A stretch of DNA of 64,000 nucleotides from Antedon mediterranea (Eukaryota > Echinodermata > Crinoidea > Comatulida > Antedonidae): NCBI RefSeq assembly GCF_964355755.1, contig NC_092675.1, forward strand, positions 13,965,312 to 14,029,311, written 5' to 3'. Under the pieces are notes generated by a model, which did not search any database, had not been told where the DNA came from, and saw nothing but the letters and a program-made list of their open reading frames with translations. Made by a program: the position numbers and the translations under genes. Each line of letters opens with the position of its first letter. Positions within the stretch are counted from its first letter, which is position 1. This document shows, one piece after another, positions 1 through 13,530 of the stretch.

Positions 1-629
1 AACACCAAAGTGCTTAGAATAGCTTCAAATCGCATTTGGAGACGTTTTAGACCATTTTGTGATTTTCAAAAAAACTTGTTAACATAAAAACACCAAAGTG
101 CTTAGAATAGTTTCAAATCGTATTTGGAGACGTTTTAGACCATTTTGTGATTTTCGAAAAAACTTGTTAACATAAAAACACCAAAGTGCTTAGAATAGCT
201 TCAAATCGCATTTGGAGACATTTTAGACCAATTTGTGATTTTCGAAAAAAACTTGTCAACATAAAAACACCAAAGTGTTTAGAATAGCTTCAAATCGCAT
301 TTGGAGACGTTTTAGACCAATTTGTGATTTTCGAAAAAACTTATCAACATAAAAACACCAAAGGGTTTAGAATAGCTTCAAATCGCATTTTGAGACGTTT
401 TAGACCATTTTGTGATTTTCGAAAAAACTTGTTAACATAAAAACACGAAAGTGCTTAGAATAGCTTCAAATCGCATTTGGAAACGTTTTAGACCATTTTG
501 TGATTTTCGAAAAAACTTGTTAACATAAAAACACGAAAGTGCTTAGAATAGCTTCAAATCGCATTTGGAAACGTTTTAGACCATTTTGTGATTTTCGAAA
601 AAATTTGTTAACATAAAAACACCAAAGTG

Positions 630-1145
630 CTTAGAATCACATTATAAACCGTTTTAGACCATTTTGAGCATTTCGATAACAATTTTCACACAAAAACATC
701 AAAGTGCACAAAATAGCTTAATATCGTATTTAAAAATGTTTTAGACCATTTTGAGCATTTGGATAAAACTTTTTCACACAAAACACCAAAGTGCTTAGAA
801 TAGCTTCAAATCGCATTTGGAGACGTTTTAGACCATTTTGTGATTTTTGAAAAAAATTGTTAACATAAAAACACCAAAGTGCTTAGAATAGCTTCAAATC
901 ACATTTGGAGACGTTTTAGACCATTTTGTGATATTCGAAAAAACTTGTTAACATAAAAACACGAAAGTGCTTAGAATAGCTTCAAATCGCATTTGGAAAC
1001 GTTTTAGACCATTTTGTGATTTTCGAAAAAACTTGTTAACATAAAAACACCAAAGTGCTTAGAATAGCTTCAAATCGCATTTGGAAACGTTTTAGACCAT
1101 TTTGTTATTTTCGAAAAAAATTGTTAACATAAAAACACCAAAGTG
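630..1145 (+). repeat. Canonical 516-bp higher-order repeat unit (B1-B2-A1-A2-A3-A4)
   Basis: Measured from the CTTAGAATCAC start of B1 to the next B1 at 1146. It holds B1 (76 bp), B2 (88 bp) and four A monomers (352 bp), which sums to 516. The four A subtypes differ by diagnostic bases: A1 has ATTTGGAGACG with a TTTTTGAAAA tail, A2 has CACATTTGGAG, and A3 and A4 have ATTTGGAAACG. A4 ends in AAAAAAATTGTTAAC just before B1. The next unit (1146-1661) has the same length. Confidence 0.9.
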
Positions 1146-1661
1146 CTTAGAATCACATTATAAACCGTTTTAGACCATTTTTAGCATTTCGATAACAATT
1201 TTCACACAAAAACATCAAAGAGCAAAAAATAGCTTAATATAGCATTTAAAAATGTTTTAGACAATTTTGAGCATTTAGATAAAACTTTTTCACACAAAAC
1301 ACCAAAGTGCTTAGAATAGCTTCAAATCGCATTTGGAGACGTTTTAGACCATTTTGTGATTTTTGAAAAAACTTGTTAACATAAAAACACCAAAGTGCTT
1401 AGAATAGCTTCAAATCACATTTGGAGACGTTTTAGACCATTTTGTGATTTTCGAAAAAACTTGTTAACATAAAAACACGAAAGTGCTTAGAATAGCTTCA
1501 AATCGCATTTGGAAACGTTTTAGACCATTTTGTGATTTTCGAAAAAACTTGTTAACATAAAAACACGAAAGTGCTTAGAATAGCTTCAAATCGCATTTGG
1601 AAAGGTTTTAGACCATTTTGTGATTTTCGAAAAAAAATGTTAACATAAAAACACCAAAGTG
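1146..1661 (+). repeat. Canonical 516-bp higher-order repeat unit
   Basis: Second exact-length hexamer. Its A4 has TTGTTATTTTCG and its B1 has TTTTTAGCATTTCG, and its B2 reads TATAGCATTT in place of TATCGTATTT. The same private variants recur near 20760-20900, showing that this unit was copied there (offset about 19657). Confidence 0.88.
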
Positions 1662-2353
1662 CTTAGAATCACATTATAAACCGTTTTAGACCATTTTGAG
1701 CATTTCGATAACAATTTTAACACAAAAACATCAAAGAGCACAAAATAGCTTAATATCGTATTTAAAAATGTTTTAGACCATTTTGAGCATTTAGATAAAA
1801 CTTTTTCACACAAAACACCAAAGTGCTTAGAATAGCTTAAAATCGCATTTGGAGACGTTTTAGACCATTTTGTGATTTTTGAAAAAACTTGTTAACATAA
1901 AAACACCAAAGTGCTTAGAATAGCTTCAAATCACATTTGGAGACGTTTTAGACCATTTTGTGATTTTTGAAAAAACTTGTTAACATAAAAACACGAAAGT
2001 GCTTAGAATAGCTTCAAATCACATTTGGAGACGTTTTAGACCATTTTGTGATTTTTGAAAAAACTTGTTAACATAAAAACACGAAAGTGCTTAGAATAGC
2101 TTCAAATCACATTTGGAGACGTTTTAGACCATTTTGTGATTTTCGAAAAAACTTGTTAACATAAAAACACGAAAGTGCTTAGAATAGCTTCAAATCACAT
2201 TTGGAAACGTTTTAGACCATTTTGTGATTTTCGAAAAAACTTGTTAACATAAAAACACCAAAGTGCTTAGAATAGCTTCAAATCGCATTTGGAAACGTTT
2301 TATTCCATTTTGTGATTTTCGAAAAAAATTGTTCACATAAAAACACCAAAGTG
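1662..2353 (+). repeat. Expanded HOR unit (516 + 2x88 bp)
   Basis: B1-to-B1 spacing is 692 bp, two A monomers more than the canonical unit. The additional A copies are of the CACATTTGGAG / TTTTTGAAAA kind and are nearly identical to their neighbours, as expected from a recent local duplication. Confidence 0.85.
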
Positions 2354-2869
2354 CTTAGAATCACATTATAAACCGTTTTAGACCATTTTGAGCATTTCGA
2401 TAACAATTTTCACACAAAAACATCAAAGAGCAAAAAATAGCTTAATATCGTATTTAAAAATGTTTTAGACCATTTTGAGCATTTCGATAAAACTTTTTCA
2501 CACAAAACACCAAAGTGCTTAGAATAGCTTCAAATCGCATTTGGAGACGTTTTAGACCATTTTGTGATTTTTGAAAAAACTTGTTAACATAAAAACACCA
2601 AAGTGCTTAGAATAGCTTCAAATCACATTTGGAGACGTTTTAGACCATTTTGTGATTTTCGAAAAAACTTGTTAACATAAAAACACGAAAGTGCTTAGAA
2701 TAGCTTCAAATCGCATTTGGAAACGTTTTAGACCATTTTGTGATTTTCGAAAAAACTTGTTAACATAAAAACACGAAAGTGCTTAGAATAGCTTCAAATC
2801 GTATTTGGAAACGTTTTAGACCATTTTGTGATTTTCGAAAAAAATTGTTAACATAAAAACACCAAAGTG
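2354..2869 (+). repeat. Canonical 516-bp higher-order repeat unit
   Basis: B1 at 2354 to B1 at 2870, exact canonical length. The preceding A4 (near 2300) carries a TTTTATTCC variant in the otherwise conserved core GTTTTAGACC. That variant reappears near 10771, 35696, 46946, 50711, 55929 and 63221 and is a useful marker for block copies. Confidence 0.85.
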
Positions 2870-4781
2870 CTTAGAATCACATTATAAACCGTTTTAGACC
2901 ATTTTGAGCATTTCGATAACAATTTTCACACAAAAACATCAAAGAGCACAAAATAGCTTAATATCGTATTTAAAAATGTTTTAGACCATTTTGAGCATTT
3001 AGATAAAACTTTTTCACACAAAACACCAAAGTGCTTAGAATAGCTTCAAATCGCATTTGGAGACGTTTTAGACCATTTTGTGATTTTTGAAAAAACTTGT
3101 TAACATAAAAACACCAAAGTGCTTAGAATAGCTTCAAATCACATTTGGAGACGTTTTAGACCATTTTGTGATTTTTGAAAAAACTTGTTAACATAAAAAC
3201 ACGAAAGTGCTTAGAATAGCTTCAAATCACATTTGGAGACGTTTTAGACCATTTTGTGATTTTTGAAAAAACTTGTTAACATAAAAACATGAAAGTGCTT
3301 AGAATAGCTTCAAATCGCATTTGGAAACGTTTTAGACCATTTTGTGATTTTTGAAAAAACTTGTTAACATAAAAACACCAAAGTGCTTAGAATAGCTTCA
3401 AATCACATTTGGAGACGTTTTAGACCATTTTGTGATTTTCGAAAAAACTTGTTAACATAAAAACACGAAAGTGCTTAGAATAGCTTAAAATCGCATTTGG
3501 AGACGTTTTAGACCATTTTGTGATTTTCGAAAAAACTTGTTAACATAAAAACACCAAAGTGCTTAGAATAGCGTCAAATCGTATTTGGAGACGTTTTAGA
3601 CCATTTTGTGATTTTCGAAAAAACTTGTTAACATAAAAACACGAAAGTGCTTAGAATAGCTTCAAATCGCATTTGGAAACGTTTTAGACCATTTTGTGAT
3701 TTTCGAAAAAAATTGTTAACATAAAAACACGAAAGTGCTTAGAATAGCTTCAAATCGCATTTGGAAACGTTTTAGACCATTTTGTGATTTTCGAAAAAAC
3801 TTGTTAGAATAAAAACACGAAAGTGCTTAGAATAGCTTCAAATCGTATTTGGAAACGTTTTAGACCATTATGTGATTTTCGAAAAAAATTGTTAACATAA
3901 AAACACCAAAGTGCTTAGAATCACATTATAAACCGTTTTAGACCATTTTGAGCATTTCGATAACAATTTTCACACAAAAACATCAAAGAGCACAAAATAG
4001 CTTAATATCGTATTTAAAAATGTTTTAGACCATTTTGAGCATTTAGATAAAACTTTTTCACACAAAACACCAAAGTGCTTAGAATAGCTTCAAATCGCAT
4101 TTGGAGACGTTTTAGACCATTTTGTGATTTTTGAAAAAACTTGTTAACATAAAAACACCAAAGTGCTTAGAATAGCTTCAAATCACATTTGGAGACGTTT
4201 TAGACCATTTTGTGATTTTTGAAAAAACTTGTTAACATAAAAACACGAAAGTGCTTAGAATAGCTTCAAATCACATTTGGAGACGTTTTAGACCATTTTG
4301 TGATTTTTGAAAAAACTTGTTAACATAAAAACATGAAAGTGCTTAGAATAGCTTCAAATCGCATTTGGAAACGTTTTAGACCATTTTGTGATTTTTGAAA
4401 AAACTTGTTAACATAAAAACACCAAAGTGCTTAGAATAGCTTCAAATCACATTTGGAGACGTTTTAGACCATTTTGTGATTTTCGAAAAAACTTGTTAAC
4501 ATAAAAACACGAAAGTGCTTAGAATAGCTTAAAATCGCATTTGGAGACGTTTTAGACCATTTTGTGATTTTCGAAAAAACTTGTTAACATAAAAACACCA
4601 AAGTGCTTAGAATAGCGTCAAATCGTATTTGGAGACGTTTTAGACCATTTTGTGATTTTCGAAAAAACTTGTTAACATAAAAACACGAAAGTGCTTAGAA
4701 TAGCTTCAAATCGCATTTGGAAACGTTTTAGACCATTTTGTGATTTTCGAAAAAAATTGTTAACATATAAACACCAAAGTG
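2870..4781 (+). repeat. Expanded HOR units (1044 and 868 bp)
   Basis: B1 starts at 2870, 3914 and 4782 give units of 1044 and 868 bp, that is 516 plus six and four A monomers. The variant AACATGAAAG at about 3288 and 4332 marks a duplication with a 1044-bp period. The same stretch is copied again near 21736. Within these units the A run is 10 and 8 monomers long. Confidence 0.85.
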
Positions 4782-5803
4782 CTTAGAATCACATTATAAA
4801 CCGTTTTAGACCATTTTGAGCATTTCGATAAAAATTTTCACACAAAAACATCAAAGAGCACAAAATAGCTTAATATCGTATTTAAAAATGTTTTAGACCA
4901 TTTTGAGCATTTAGATAAAACTTTTTCACACAAAACACCAAAGTGCTTAGAATAGCTTCAAATCGCATTTGGAGACGTTTTAGGCCATTTTGTGATTTTT
5001 GAAAAAACTTGTTAACATAAAAACACCAAAGTGCTTAGAATAGCTTCAAATCACATTTGGAGACGTTTTAGACCATTTTGTGATTTTGAAAAAACTTGTT
5101 AACATAAAAACACCAAAGTGCTTAGAATAGCTTCAAATCGCATTTGGAGACGTTTTAGACCATTTTGTGATTTTCGAAAAAACTTGTTAACATAAAAACA
5201 CCAAAGTGCTTAGAATAGCTTCAAATCGTATTTGGAGACGTTCTAGACCATTTTGAGATTTTCGAAAAAACTTGGTTACACAAAAACATCAAAGTGCTTA
5301 AAATCACATTATAAACCGTTTTAGACCATTTTGAGCATTTCGATAACACTTTTCACACAAAAACAACAAAGAGCACAAAATAGCTTAATATCGTATTTAA
5401 AAACGTTTTAGACCATTTTGAGCATTTCGACAAAACTTTTTCACACAAAACACCAAAGTGCTTAGAATAGCTTCAAATCGCATTTGGAGACGTTTTAGAC
5501 CAATTTGTGCATTTCGATGAAACTTGATTACACAAAAACATCAAAGTGCTTAAAATCACATTATAAACCGTTTTAGACCATTTTGAGCATTTCGATAACA
5601 CTTTTCACACAAAAACATCAAAGAGCACAAAATAGCTTAATATCGTATTTAAAAACGTTTTAGACCATTTTGAGCATTTAGACAAAACTTTTTCACACAA
5701 AACACCAAAGTGCTTAGAATAGCTTCAAATCGCATTTGGAGACGTTTTAGACCATTTTGTGCATTTCGATGGAACTTGGTTACACAAAAACATCAAAGTG
5801 CTT

Positions 5804-5880
5804 AAAATCACATTATAAATCGTTTTAGACCATTTTGAGCATTTCGACTAAACTTTTTCACACAAAATACAAAAGTGCTT
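5804..5880 (+). repeat. Fused B1/B2 monomer (77 bp)
   Basis: A B1 head (CACATTATAAATCG) passes directly into a B2 tail (CTTTTTCACACAAAATAC), so a B1-B2 pair has collapsed to a single 77-bp monomer. The junction lies within the shared TTTTAGACCATTTTGAGCAT core, consistent with unequal exchange there. Fused copies, almost all with the AAATCG variant, recur near 6915, 12030, 12540, 19950, 28510, 30910, 39370, 53510 and 58460. Confidence 0.8.
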
Positions 5881-7076
5881 AGAATAGCTTCAAATCGCAT
5901 TTGGAGACGTTTTAGACCATTTTGTGATTTTCGAAAAAACTTTTTAACATAAAAACACCAAAGTGCTTAGAATAGCTTCAAATCACATTTGGAGACGTTT
6001 TAGACCATTTTGTGATTTTCGAAAAAACTTGTTAACATAAAAACACGAAAGTGCTTAGAATAGCTTCAAATCGCATTTAGAAACGTTTTAGACCATTTTG
6101 TGATTTTCGAAAAAAATTGTTAACATAAAAACACCAAAGTGCTTAGAATCACATTATAAACCGTTTTAGACCATTTTGAGCATTTCGATAACAATTTTCA
6201 CACAAAAACATCAAAGAGCACAAAATAGCTTAATATCGTATTTAAAAATGTTTTAGACCATTTTGAGCATTTAGAAAAAACTTTTTCACACAAAACACCA
6301 AAGTGCTTAGAATAGCTTCAAATCGCATTTGGAGACGGTTTAGACCATTTTGTGATTTTGAAAAAACTTGTTAACATAAAAACACCAAAGTGCTTAGAAT
6401 AGCTTCAAATCGCATTTGGAGACGTTTTAGACCATTTTGTGATTTTCGAAAAAACTTGTAAACATAAAAACACCAAAGTGCTTAGAATAGCTTCAAATCA
6501 CATTTGGAGACGTTTTAGACCATTTTGTGATTTTTGAAAAAACTTGTTAACATAAAAACACGAAAGTGCTTAGAATAGCTTCTAATCACATTTGGAGACG
6601 TTTTAGACCATTTTGTGATTTTCGAAAAAGATTGTTAACATAAAAACACCAAAGTGCTTAGAATCACATTATAAACCGTTTTAGACCATTTTGAGCATTT
6701 CAATAACAATTTTCACACAAAAACATCAAAGAGCACAAAATAGCTTAATATCGTATTTAAAAATGTTTTAGACCATTTTGAGCATTTGGATAAAACTTTT
6801 TCACACAAAACACCAAAGTGCTTAGAATAGCTTCAAATCGCATTTGGAGACGTTTTAGACCATTTTGTGCATTTCGATGAAACTTGGTTACACAAAAACA
6901 TCAAAGTGCTTAAAATCACATTATAAATCGTTTTAGACCATTTTGAACATTTCGACAAAACTTTTTCACACAAAATACCAAAGTGCTTAGAATAGCTTCA
7001 AATCGAATTTGGAGACGTTTTAGACCATTTTGTGATTTTCGAAAAAACTTTTTAACATAAAAACACCAAAGTGCTT

Positions 7077-7124
7077 AGAATAGCTTCAAATCACTTTTGG
7101 AGACGTTTTAGACCATAAGTGCTT
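7077..7124 (+). repeat. Truncated A monomer (48 bp)
   Basis: The monomer runs from AGAATAGCTTC to AGACCAT and then jumps to AAGTGCTT, losing 40 bp (monomer positions about 41-80). It is the shortest unit I found in the window. It lies just before a B1 monomer and I saw no second copy. Confidence 0.85.
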
Positions 7125-7975
7125 AGAATCACATTATAAACCGTTTTAGACCATTTTGAGCATTTCGATAACAATTTTCACACAAAAACATCAAAGAGCA
7201 CAAAATAGCTTAATATCGTATTTAAAAATGTTTTAGACCATTTTGAGCATTTAGATAAAACTTTTTCACACAAAACACCAAAGTGCTTAGAATAGCTTCA
7301 AATCGCATTTGGAGACGTTTTAGACCATTTTGTGATTTTTGAAAAAACTTGTTAACATAAAAACACCAAAGTGCTTAGAATAGCTTCAAATCACATTTGG
7401 AGACGTTTTAGACCATTTTGTGATTTTCGAAAAAACTTGTTAACATAAAAACACGAAAGTGCTTAGAATAGCTTCAAATCGCATTTGGAAACGGTTTAGA
7501 CCATTTAGTGATTTTCGAAAAAACTTGTTAAAATAAAAACACGAAAGTGCTTAGAATAGCTTCAAATCGCATTTGGAAACGTTTTAGACCATTTTGTGAT
7601 TTTCGAAAAAAATTGTTAACATAAAAAAACCAAAGTGTTTAGAATAGCTTCAAATCGCATTTGGAGACGTTTTAGACCAATTTGTGATTTTCGAAAAAAC
7701 TTATCAACATAAAAACACCAAAGGGTTTAGAATAGCTTCAAATCGCATTTGGATACGTTTTAGACCATTTTGTGATTTTCGAAAAAACTTGTTAACATAA
7801 AAACACGAAAGTGCTTAGAATAGCTTCAAATCGCATTTGGAAACGTTTTAGACCATTTTGTGATTTTCGAAAAAACTTGTTAACATAAAAACATGAAAGT
7901 GCTTAGAATAGCTTCAAATCGTATTTGGAGACGTTTTAGACCATTTTGTGATTTTCGAAAAAACTTGTTAACATA

Positions 7976-9480
7976 AAAACACCAAAGTGCTTAGAATAGC
8001 TTCAAATCGCATTTGGAGACGTTTTAGACCATTTTGTGCATTTCGATGAAACTTGGTTACACAAAAACATCAAAGTGCTTAAAATCACATTATAAACCAT
8101 TTTAGACCATTTTGAGCATTTCGATAACACTTTTCACACAAAAACATCAAAGAGCACAAAATAGCTTAATATCGTATTTAAAAACGTTTTAGACCATTTT
8201 GAGCATTTCGACAAAACTTTTTCACACAAAACACCAAAGTGCTTAGAATAGCTTCAAATCGCATTTGGAGACGTTTTAGACCATTTTGTGATTTTCGAAA
8301 AAACTTGTTAACATAAAAACATCAAAGTGTACAGAATAACTTCAAATCGCATTTGGAGACCGTTTTAGGCCAATTTGTGATTTTCGAAAAAACTTGTTAA
8401 CCTAAAAATACCAAAGTGTTTAGAATAGCTTCAAATCGCATTTGGAGACGTTTTAGACCATTTTGTGATTTTCGAAAAAACTTGTTAACATAAAAACACC
8501 AAAGTGCTTCAAATCGCATTTGGAGACATTTTAGACCAATTTGTGATTTTTGAAAAAACTTGTTAACATAAAAACACCAAAGTGCTTACAATAGCTTCAA
8601 ATCGTATTTGGAGACGTTTTAGACCATTTTGTGATTTTCGAAAAAACTTGTTAACATAAAAACACGAAAGTACTTAGAATAGCTTCAAATCGCATTTGGA
8701 GACGTTTTAGACCATTTTATGCATTTCGATGAAACTTGGTTACACAAAAACATCAAAGTGCTTAAAATCACATTATAATCCGTTTTAGACCATTTTGAGC
8801 ATTTCGATAACACTTTTCACACAAAAACATCAAAGAGCACAAAATAGCTTAATATCGTATTTAAAAACGTTTTAGACCATTTTGAGCATTTCGACAAAAC
8901 TTTTTCACACAAAACACCAAAGTGCTTAGAATAGCTTCAAATCGCATTTGGAGAAGTTTTAGACCATTTTGTGATTTTCGAAAAAAATTGTTAACATAAA
9001 AACATCAAAGTGTACAGAATAGCTTCAAATCGCATTTGGAGACCGTTTTAGGGCAATTTGTGATTTTCGAAAAAACTTGTTAACCTAAAAATACCAAAGT
9101 GTTTAGAATAGCTTCAAATCGCATTTGGAGACGTTTTAGACCATTTTGTGATTTTCGAAAAAACTTGTTAACATAAAAACACCAAAGTGCTTAGAATAGC
9201 TTCAAATCGCATTTGGAGACATTTTAGACCAATTTGTGATTTTCGAAAAAACTTGTCAACATAAAAACACCAAAGTGTTTAGAATAGCTTCAAATCGCAT
9301 TTGGAGACGTTTTAGACCAATTTGTGATTTTCGAAAAAACTTATCAACATAAAAACACCAAAGGGTTTAGAATATCTTCAAATCTCATTTGGAGACGTTT
9401 TAGACAATTTTGTGATTTTCGAAAAAACTTGTTAACATAAAAACACCAAAGTGCTTAGAATAGCTTCAAATCGCATTTGG
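7976..9480 (+). repeat. Duplicated block I, copy 1
   Basis: About 1.5 kb with private variants: GTGTACAGAATAAC (8328), TTTTAGGCC (8366), a GCTT-slippage monomer (8507), ATTTTATGCATTTCG (8715) and CATTATAATCCG (8770). Copy at 33149-34653 is offset by 25173. A copy at about 59290-61008 is offset by 51668 and shares sequence from about 7620 to 9340. A third copy near 44654 onward is offset by 36174. Continuation beyond 9480 differs between copies. Confidence 0.8.
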
Positions 9481-11680
9481 AGACGTTTTAGACCATTTTG
9501 TGATTTTCAAAAAAAATTGTTAACATAAAAACACCAAAGTGCATAGAATCACATTATAAACCGTTTTAGACCATTTAGAGCATTTCGATAACAATTTTCA
9601 CACAAAAACATCAATGAGCACAAAATAGCTTAATATCGTATTTAAAAATGTTTTAGACCATTTTGAGCATTTAGACAAAACTTTTTCACACAAAACACCA
9701 AAGTGCTTAGAATAGCTTCAAATCGGATTTGGAGACGTTTTAGACAATTTTGTGATTTTCGAAAAAAATTGTTAACATAAAAACACCAAAGTGCTTAGAA
9801 TAGCTTCAAATCGCATTTGGAGACGTTTTAGACCATTTTGTGATTTTCGAAAAAACTTGGTTACACAAAAACATAAAAGTGCTTAAAATCACATTATAAA
9901 CCGTTTTAGACCATTTTGAGCATTTCGATAACACTTTTCACACAAAAACATCATAGAGTACAAAATAGCTTAATATCGTATTTAAAAACGTTTTAGACCA
10001 TTTTGAGCATTTCGACAAAACTTGTTAACATAAAAACACCAAAGTGCTTAGAATGGCTTCAATTGCATTTGGAGACGCTTTAGACCATTTTGTGATTTTC
10101 GAAAAAAATTGTTAACATAAAAACACCAAAGTGCTTAAAATCACATTATAAATCGTTTTAGACCATTTTGAGCATTTCGATAACACTTTTCACACAAAAA
10201 CATCAAAGAGCACAAGATAGCTTAATATCTTATTTAAAAACGTTTTAGACCATTTTGAGCATTTAGACAAAACTTTTTCACACAAAACACCAAAGTGCTT
10301 AGAATAGCTTCAAATCGCATTTGGAGACGTTTTAGACCAGTTTGTGATTTTCAAAAAAACTTGTTAACATAAAAACACCAAAGTGCTTAGAATAGCTTCA
10401 AATCGTATTTGGAGACGTTTTAGACCATTTTGTGATTTTCGAAAAAACTTGTTAACATAAAAACACCAAAGTGCTTAGAATAGCTTCACATCGCATTTGG
10501 AGACATTTTAGACCAATTTGTGATTTTCGAAAAAAACTTGTCAACATAAAAACACCAAAGTGTTTAGAATAGCTTCAAATCGCATTTGGAGACGTTTTAG
10601 ACCAATTTGTGATTTTCGAAAAAAACTTATCAACATAAAAACACCAAAAGGTTTAGAATAGCTTCAAATCGCATTTTGAGACGTTTTAGACCATTTTGTG
10701 ATTTTCGAAAAAACTTGTTAACATAAAAACACGAAAGTGCTTAGAATAGCTTCAAATCGCATTTGGAAACGTTTTATTCCATTTTGTGATTTTCGAAAAA
10801 AATTGTTAACATAAAAACACCAAAGTGCTTAGAATCACATTATAAACCGTTTTAGACCATTTTGAGCATTTCGATGACAATTTTCACACAAAAACATCAA
10901 AGAGCACAAAATAGCTTAATATCGTATTTAAAAATGTTTTAGACCATTTTGAGCATTTAGAAAAAACTTTTTCACACAAAACACCAAAGTGCTTAGAATA
11001 GCTTCAAATCGCATTTGGAGACGGTTTAGACCATTTTGTGATTTTGAAAAAACTTGTTAACATAAAAACACCAAAGTGCTTAGAATAGCTTCAAATCGCA
11101 TTTGGAGACGTTTTAGACCATTTTGTGATTTTCGAAAAAACTTGTTAACATAAAAACACCAAAGTGCTTAGAATAGCTTCAAATCACATTTGGAGACGTT
11201 TTAGACCATTTTGTGATTTTTGAAAAAACTTGTTAACATAAAAACACGAAAGTGCTTAGAATAGCTTCAAATCACATTTGGAGACGTTTTAGACCATTTT
11301 GTGATTTTCGAAAAAGATTGTTAACATAAAAACACCAAAGTGCTTAGAATCACATTATAAACCGTTTTAGACCATTTTGAGCATTTCAATAACAATTTTC
11401 ACACAAAAACATCAAAGAGCACAAAATAGCTTAATATCGTATTTAAAAATGTTTTAGACCATTTTGAGCATTTAGATAAAACTTTTTCACACAAAACACC
11501 AAAATGCTTAGAATAGCTTCAAATCGAATTTGGAGACGGTTTAGACCATTTTGTGATTTTGAAAAAACTTGTTAACATAAAAACACCAAAGTGCTTAGAA
11601 TAGCTTCAAATCGCATTTGGAGACGTTTTAGACCATTTTGTGATTTTCGAAAAAACTTGTTAACATAAAAACACCAAAGT
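8480..11680 (+). repeat. 3.2-kb duplicated block, copy 1 (partner 44654-47855)
   Basis: A constant offset of 36174 (within 1 bp of local indels) links the markers CTTCAAATCG 8507/44681, GCATTT 8721/44895, GCATAGAATC 9541/45715, GAATGGCTTC 10051/46226, the TTTTATTCC variant 10771/46945 and GATAAAACTT 11475/47649. The match ends near 11680, where the partner has the GGAGTTGTTTT monomer instead. Only scattered substitutions separate the copies. Confidence 0.8.
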
Positions 11681-12693
11681 GCTTAGAATAGCTTAAAATC
11701 GTATTTGGAGACGTTTTAGACAATTTTGAGATTTTCGAAAAAACTTGGTTACACAAAAACATCAAAGTGCTTAAAATCACATTATAAACCGTTTTAGACC
11801 ATTTTCAGCATTTCGATAACACTTTTCACACAAAAACATCAAAGAGCACAAAATAGCTTAATATCGTATTTAAAAACGTTTTAGACCATTTTGAGCATTT
11901 AGACAAAACTTTTTCACACAAAACACCAAAGTGCTTAGAATAGCTTCAAATCGCATTTGGAGACGTTTTAGACCATTTTGTGTATTTCGATGAAACTTGG
12001 TTACACAAAAACATCAAAGTGCTTAAAATCACACTATAAATCGTTTTAGACCATTTTGAGCATTTCGACAAAACTTTTTCACACAAAATACAAAAGTGCT
12101 TAGAATAGCTTCAAATCGCATTTGGAGACGTTTTAGACCATTTTGTGATTTTCGAAAAACTTGTTAACATAAAAACACCAAAGTGCTTAGAATAGCTTAA
12201 AATCGTATTATGAGACGTTTTAGACAATTTTGAGATTTTCGAAAAAACTTGGTTACACAAAAACATCAAAGTGCTTAAAATCACATTATAAACCGTTTTA
12301 GACCATTTTCAGCATTTCGATAACACTTTTCACACAAAAACATCAAAGAGCACAAAATAGCTTAATATCGTATTTAAAAACGTTTTAGACCATTTTGAGC
12401 ATTTAGACAAAACTTTTTCACACAAAACACCAAAGTGCTTAGAATAGCTTCAAATCGCATTTGGAGACGTTTTAGACCATTTTGTGTATTTCGATGAAAC
12501 TTGGTTACACAAAAACATCAAAGTGCTTAAAATCACATTATAAATCGTTTTAGACCATTTTGAGCATTTCGACAAAACTTTTTCACACAAAATACAAAAG
12601 TGCTTAGAATAGCTTCAAATCGCATTTGGAGACGTTTTAGACCATTTTGTGATTTTCGAAAAAACTTTTTAACATAAAAACACCAAAGTGCTT

Positions 12694-12771
12694 AGAATAG
12701 CTTCAAATCGTATTTTAGACCATTTTGAGATTTTCGAAAAAACTTGGTTACACAAAAATATCAAAGTGCTT
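12694..12771 (+). repeat. Short 78-bp monomer with core-proximal deletion
   Basis: The sequence GTATTTGGAGACGTTTTAG is reduced to GTATTTTAG, a 10-bp loss between short T-rich direct repeats. The same event is present at 39530-39607 and 53666-53743, so it happened once and was spread by block duplication. Confidence 0.8.
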
Positions 12772-13530
12772 AAAATCACATTATAAACCGTTTTAGACCA
12801 TTTTGAGCATTTCGATAACACTTTTCACACAAAAACATCAAAGAGCACAAAATAGCTTAATATCGTATTTAAAAACGTTTTAGACCATTTTGAGCATTTC
12901 GACAAAACTTTTTCACACAAAACACCAAAGTGCTTAGAATAGCTTCAAATCGCATTTGGAGACGTTTTAGACCAATTTGTGCATTTCGATGAAACTTGGT
13001 TACACAAAAACATCAAAGTGCTTAAAATCACATTATAAATCGTTTTAGACCATTTTGAGCATTTCGATAACACTTTTCACACAAAAACATCAAAGAGCAC
13101 AAAATAGCTTAATATCTTATTTAAAAACGTTTTAGACCATTTTGAGCATTTAGACAAAACTTTTTCACACAAAACACCAAAGTCCTTAGAATAGCTTCAA
13201 ATCGCATTTGGAGACGTTTTAGACCATTTTGTGATTTTCAAAAAAACTTGTTAACATAAAAACACCAAAGTGCTTAGAATAGCTTCAAATCGTATTTGGA
13301 GACGTTTTAGACCATTTTGTGATTTTCGAAAAAACTTGTTAACATAAAAACACCAAAGTGCTTAGAATAGCTTCAAATCGCATTTGGAGACATTTTAGAC
13401 CAATTTGTGATTTTCGAAAAAAACTTGTCAACATAAAAACACCAAAGTGTTTAGAATAGCTTCAAATCGCATTTGGAGACGTTTTAGACCAATTTGTGAT
13501 TTTCGAAAAAACTTATCAACATAAAAACAC

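Noticed and set aside
468-492. CENP-B box in A monomers
   Set aside because: The ATTTGGAAACG variants share TTGGAAACG with the mammalian 17-bp box, but the essential TTCG and CGGG parts are missing. A match over 9 bases in an AT-rich repeat is not enough.
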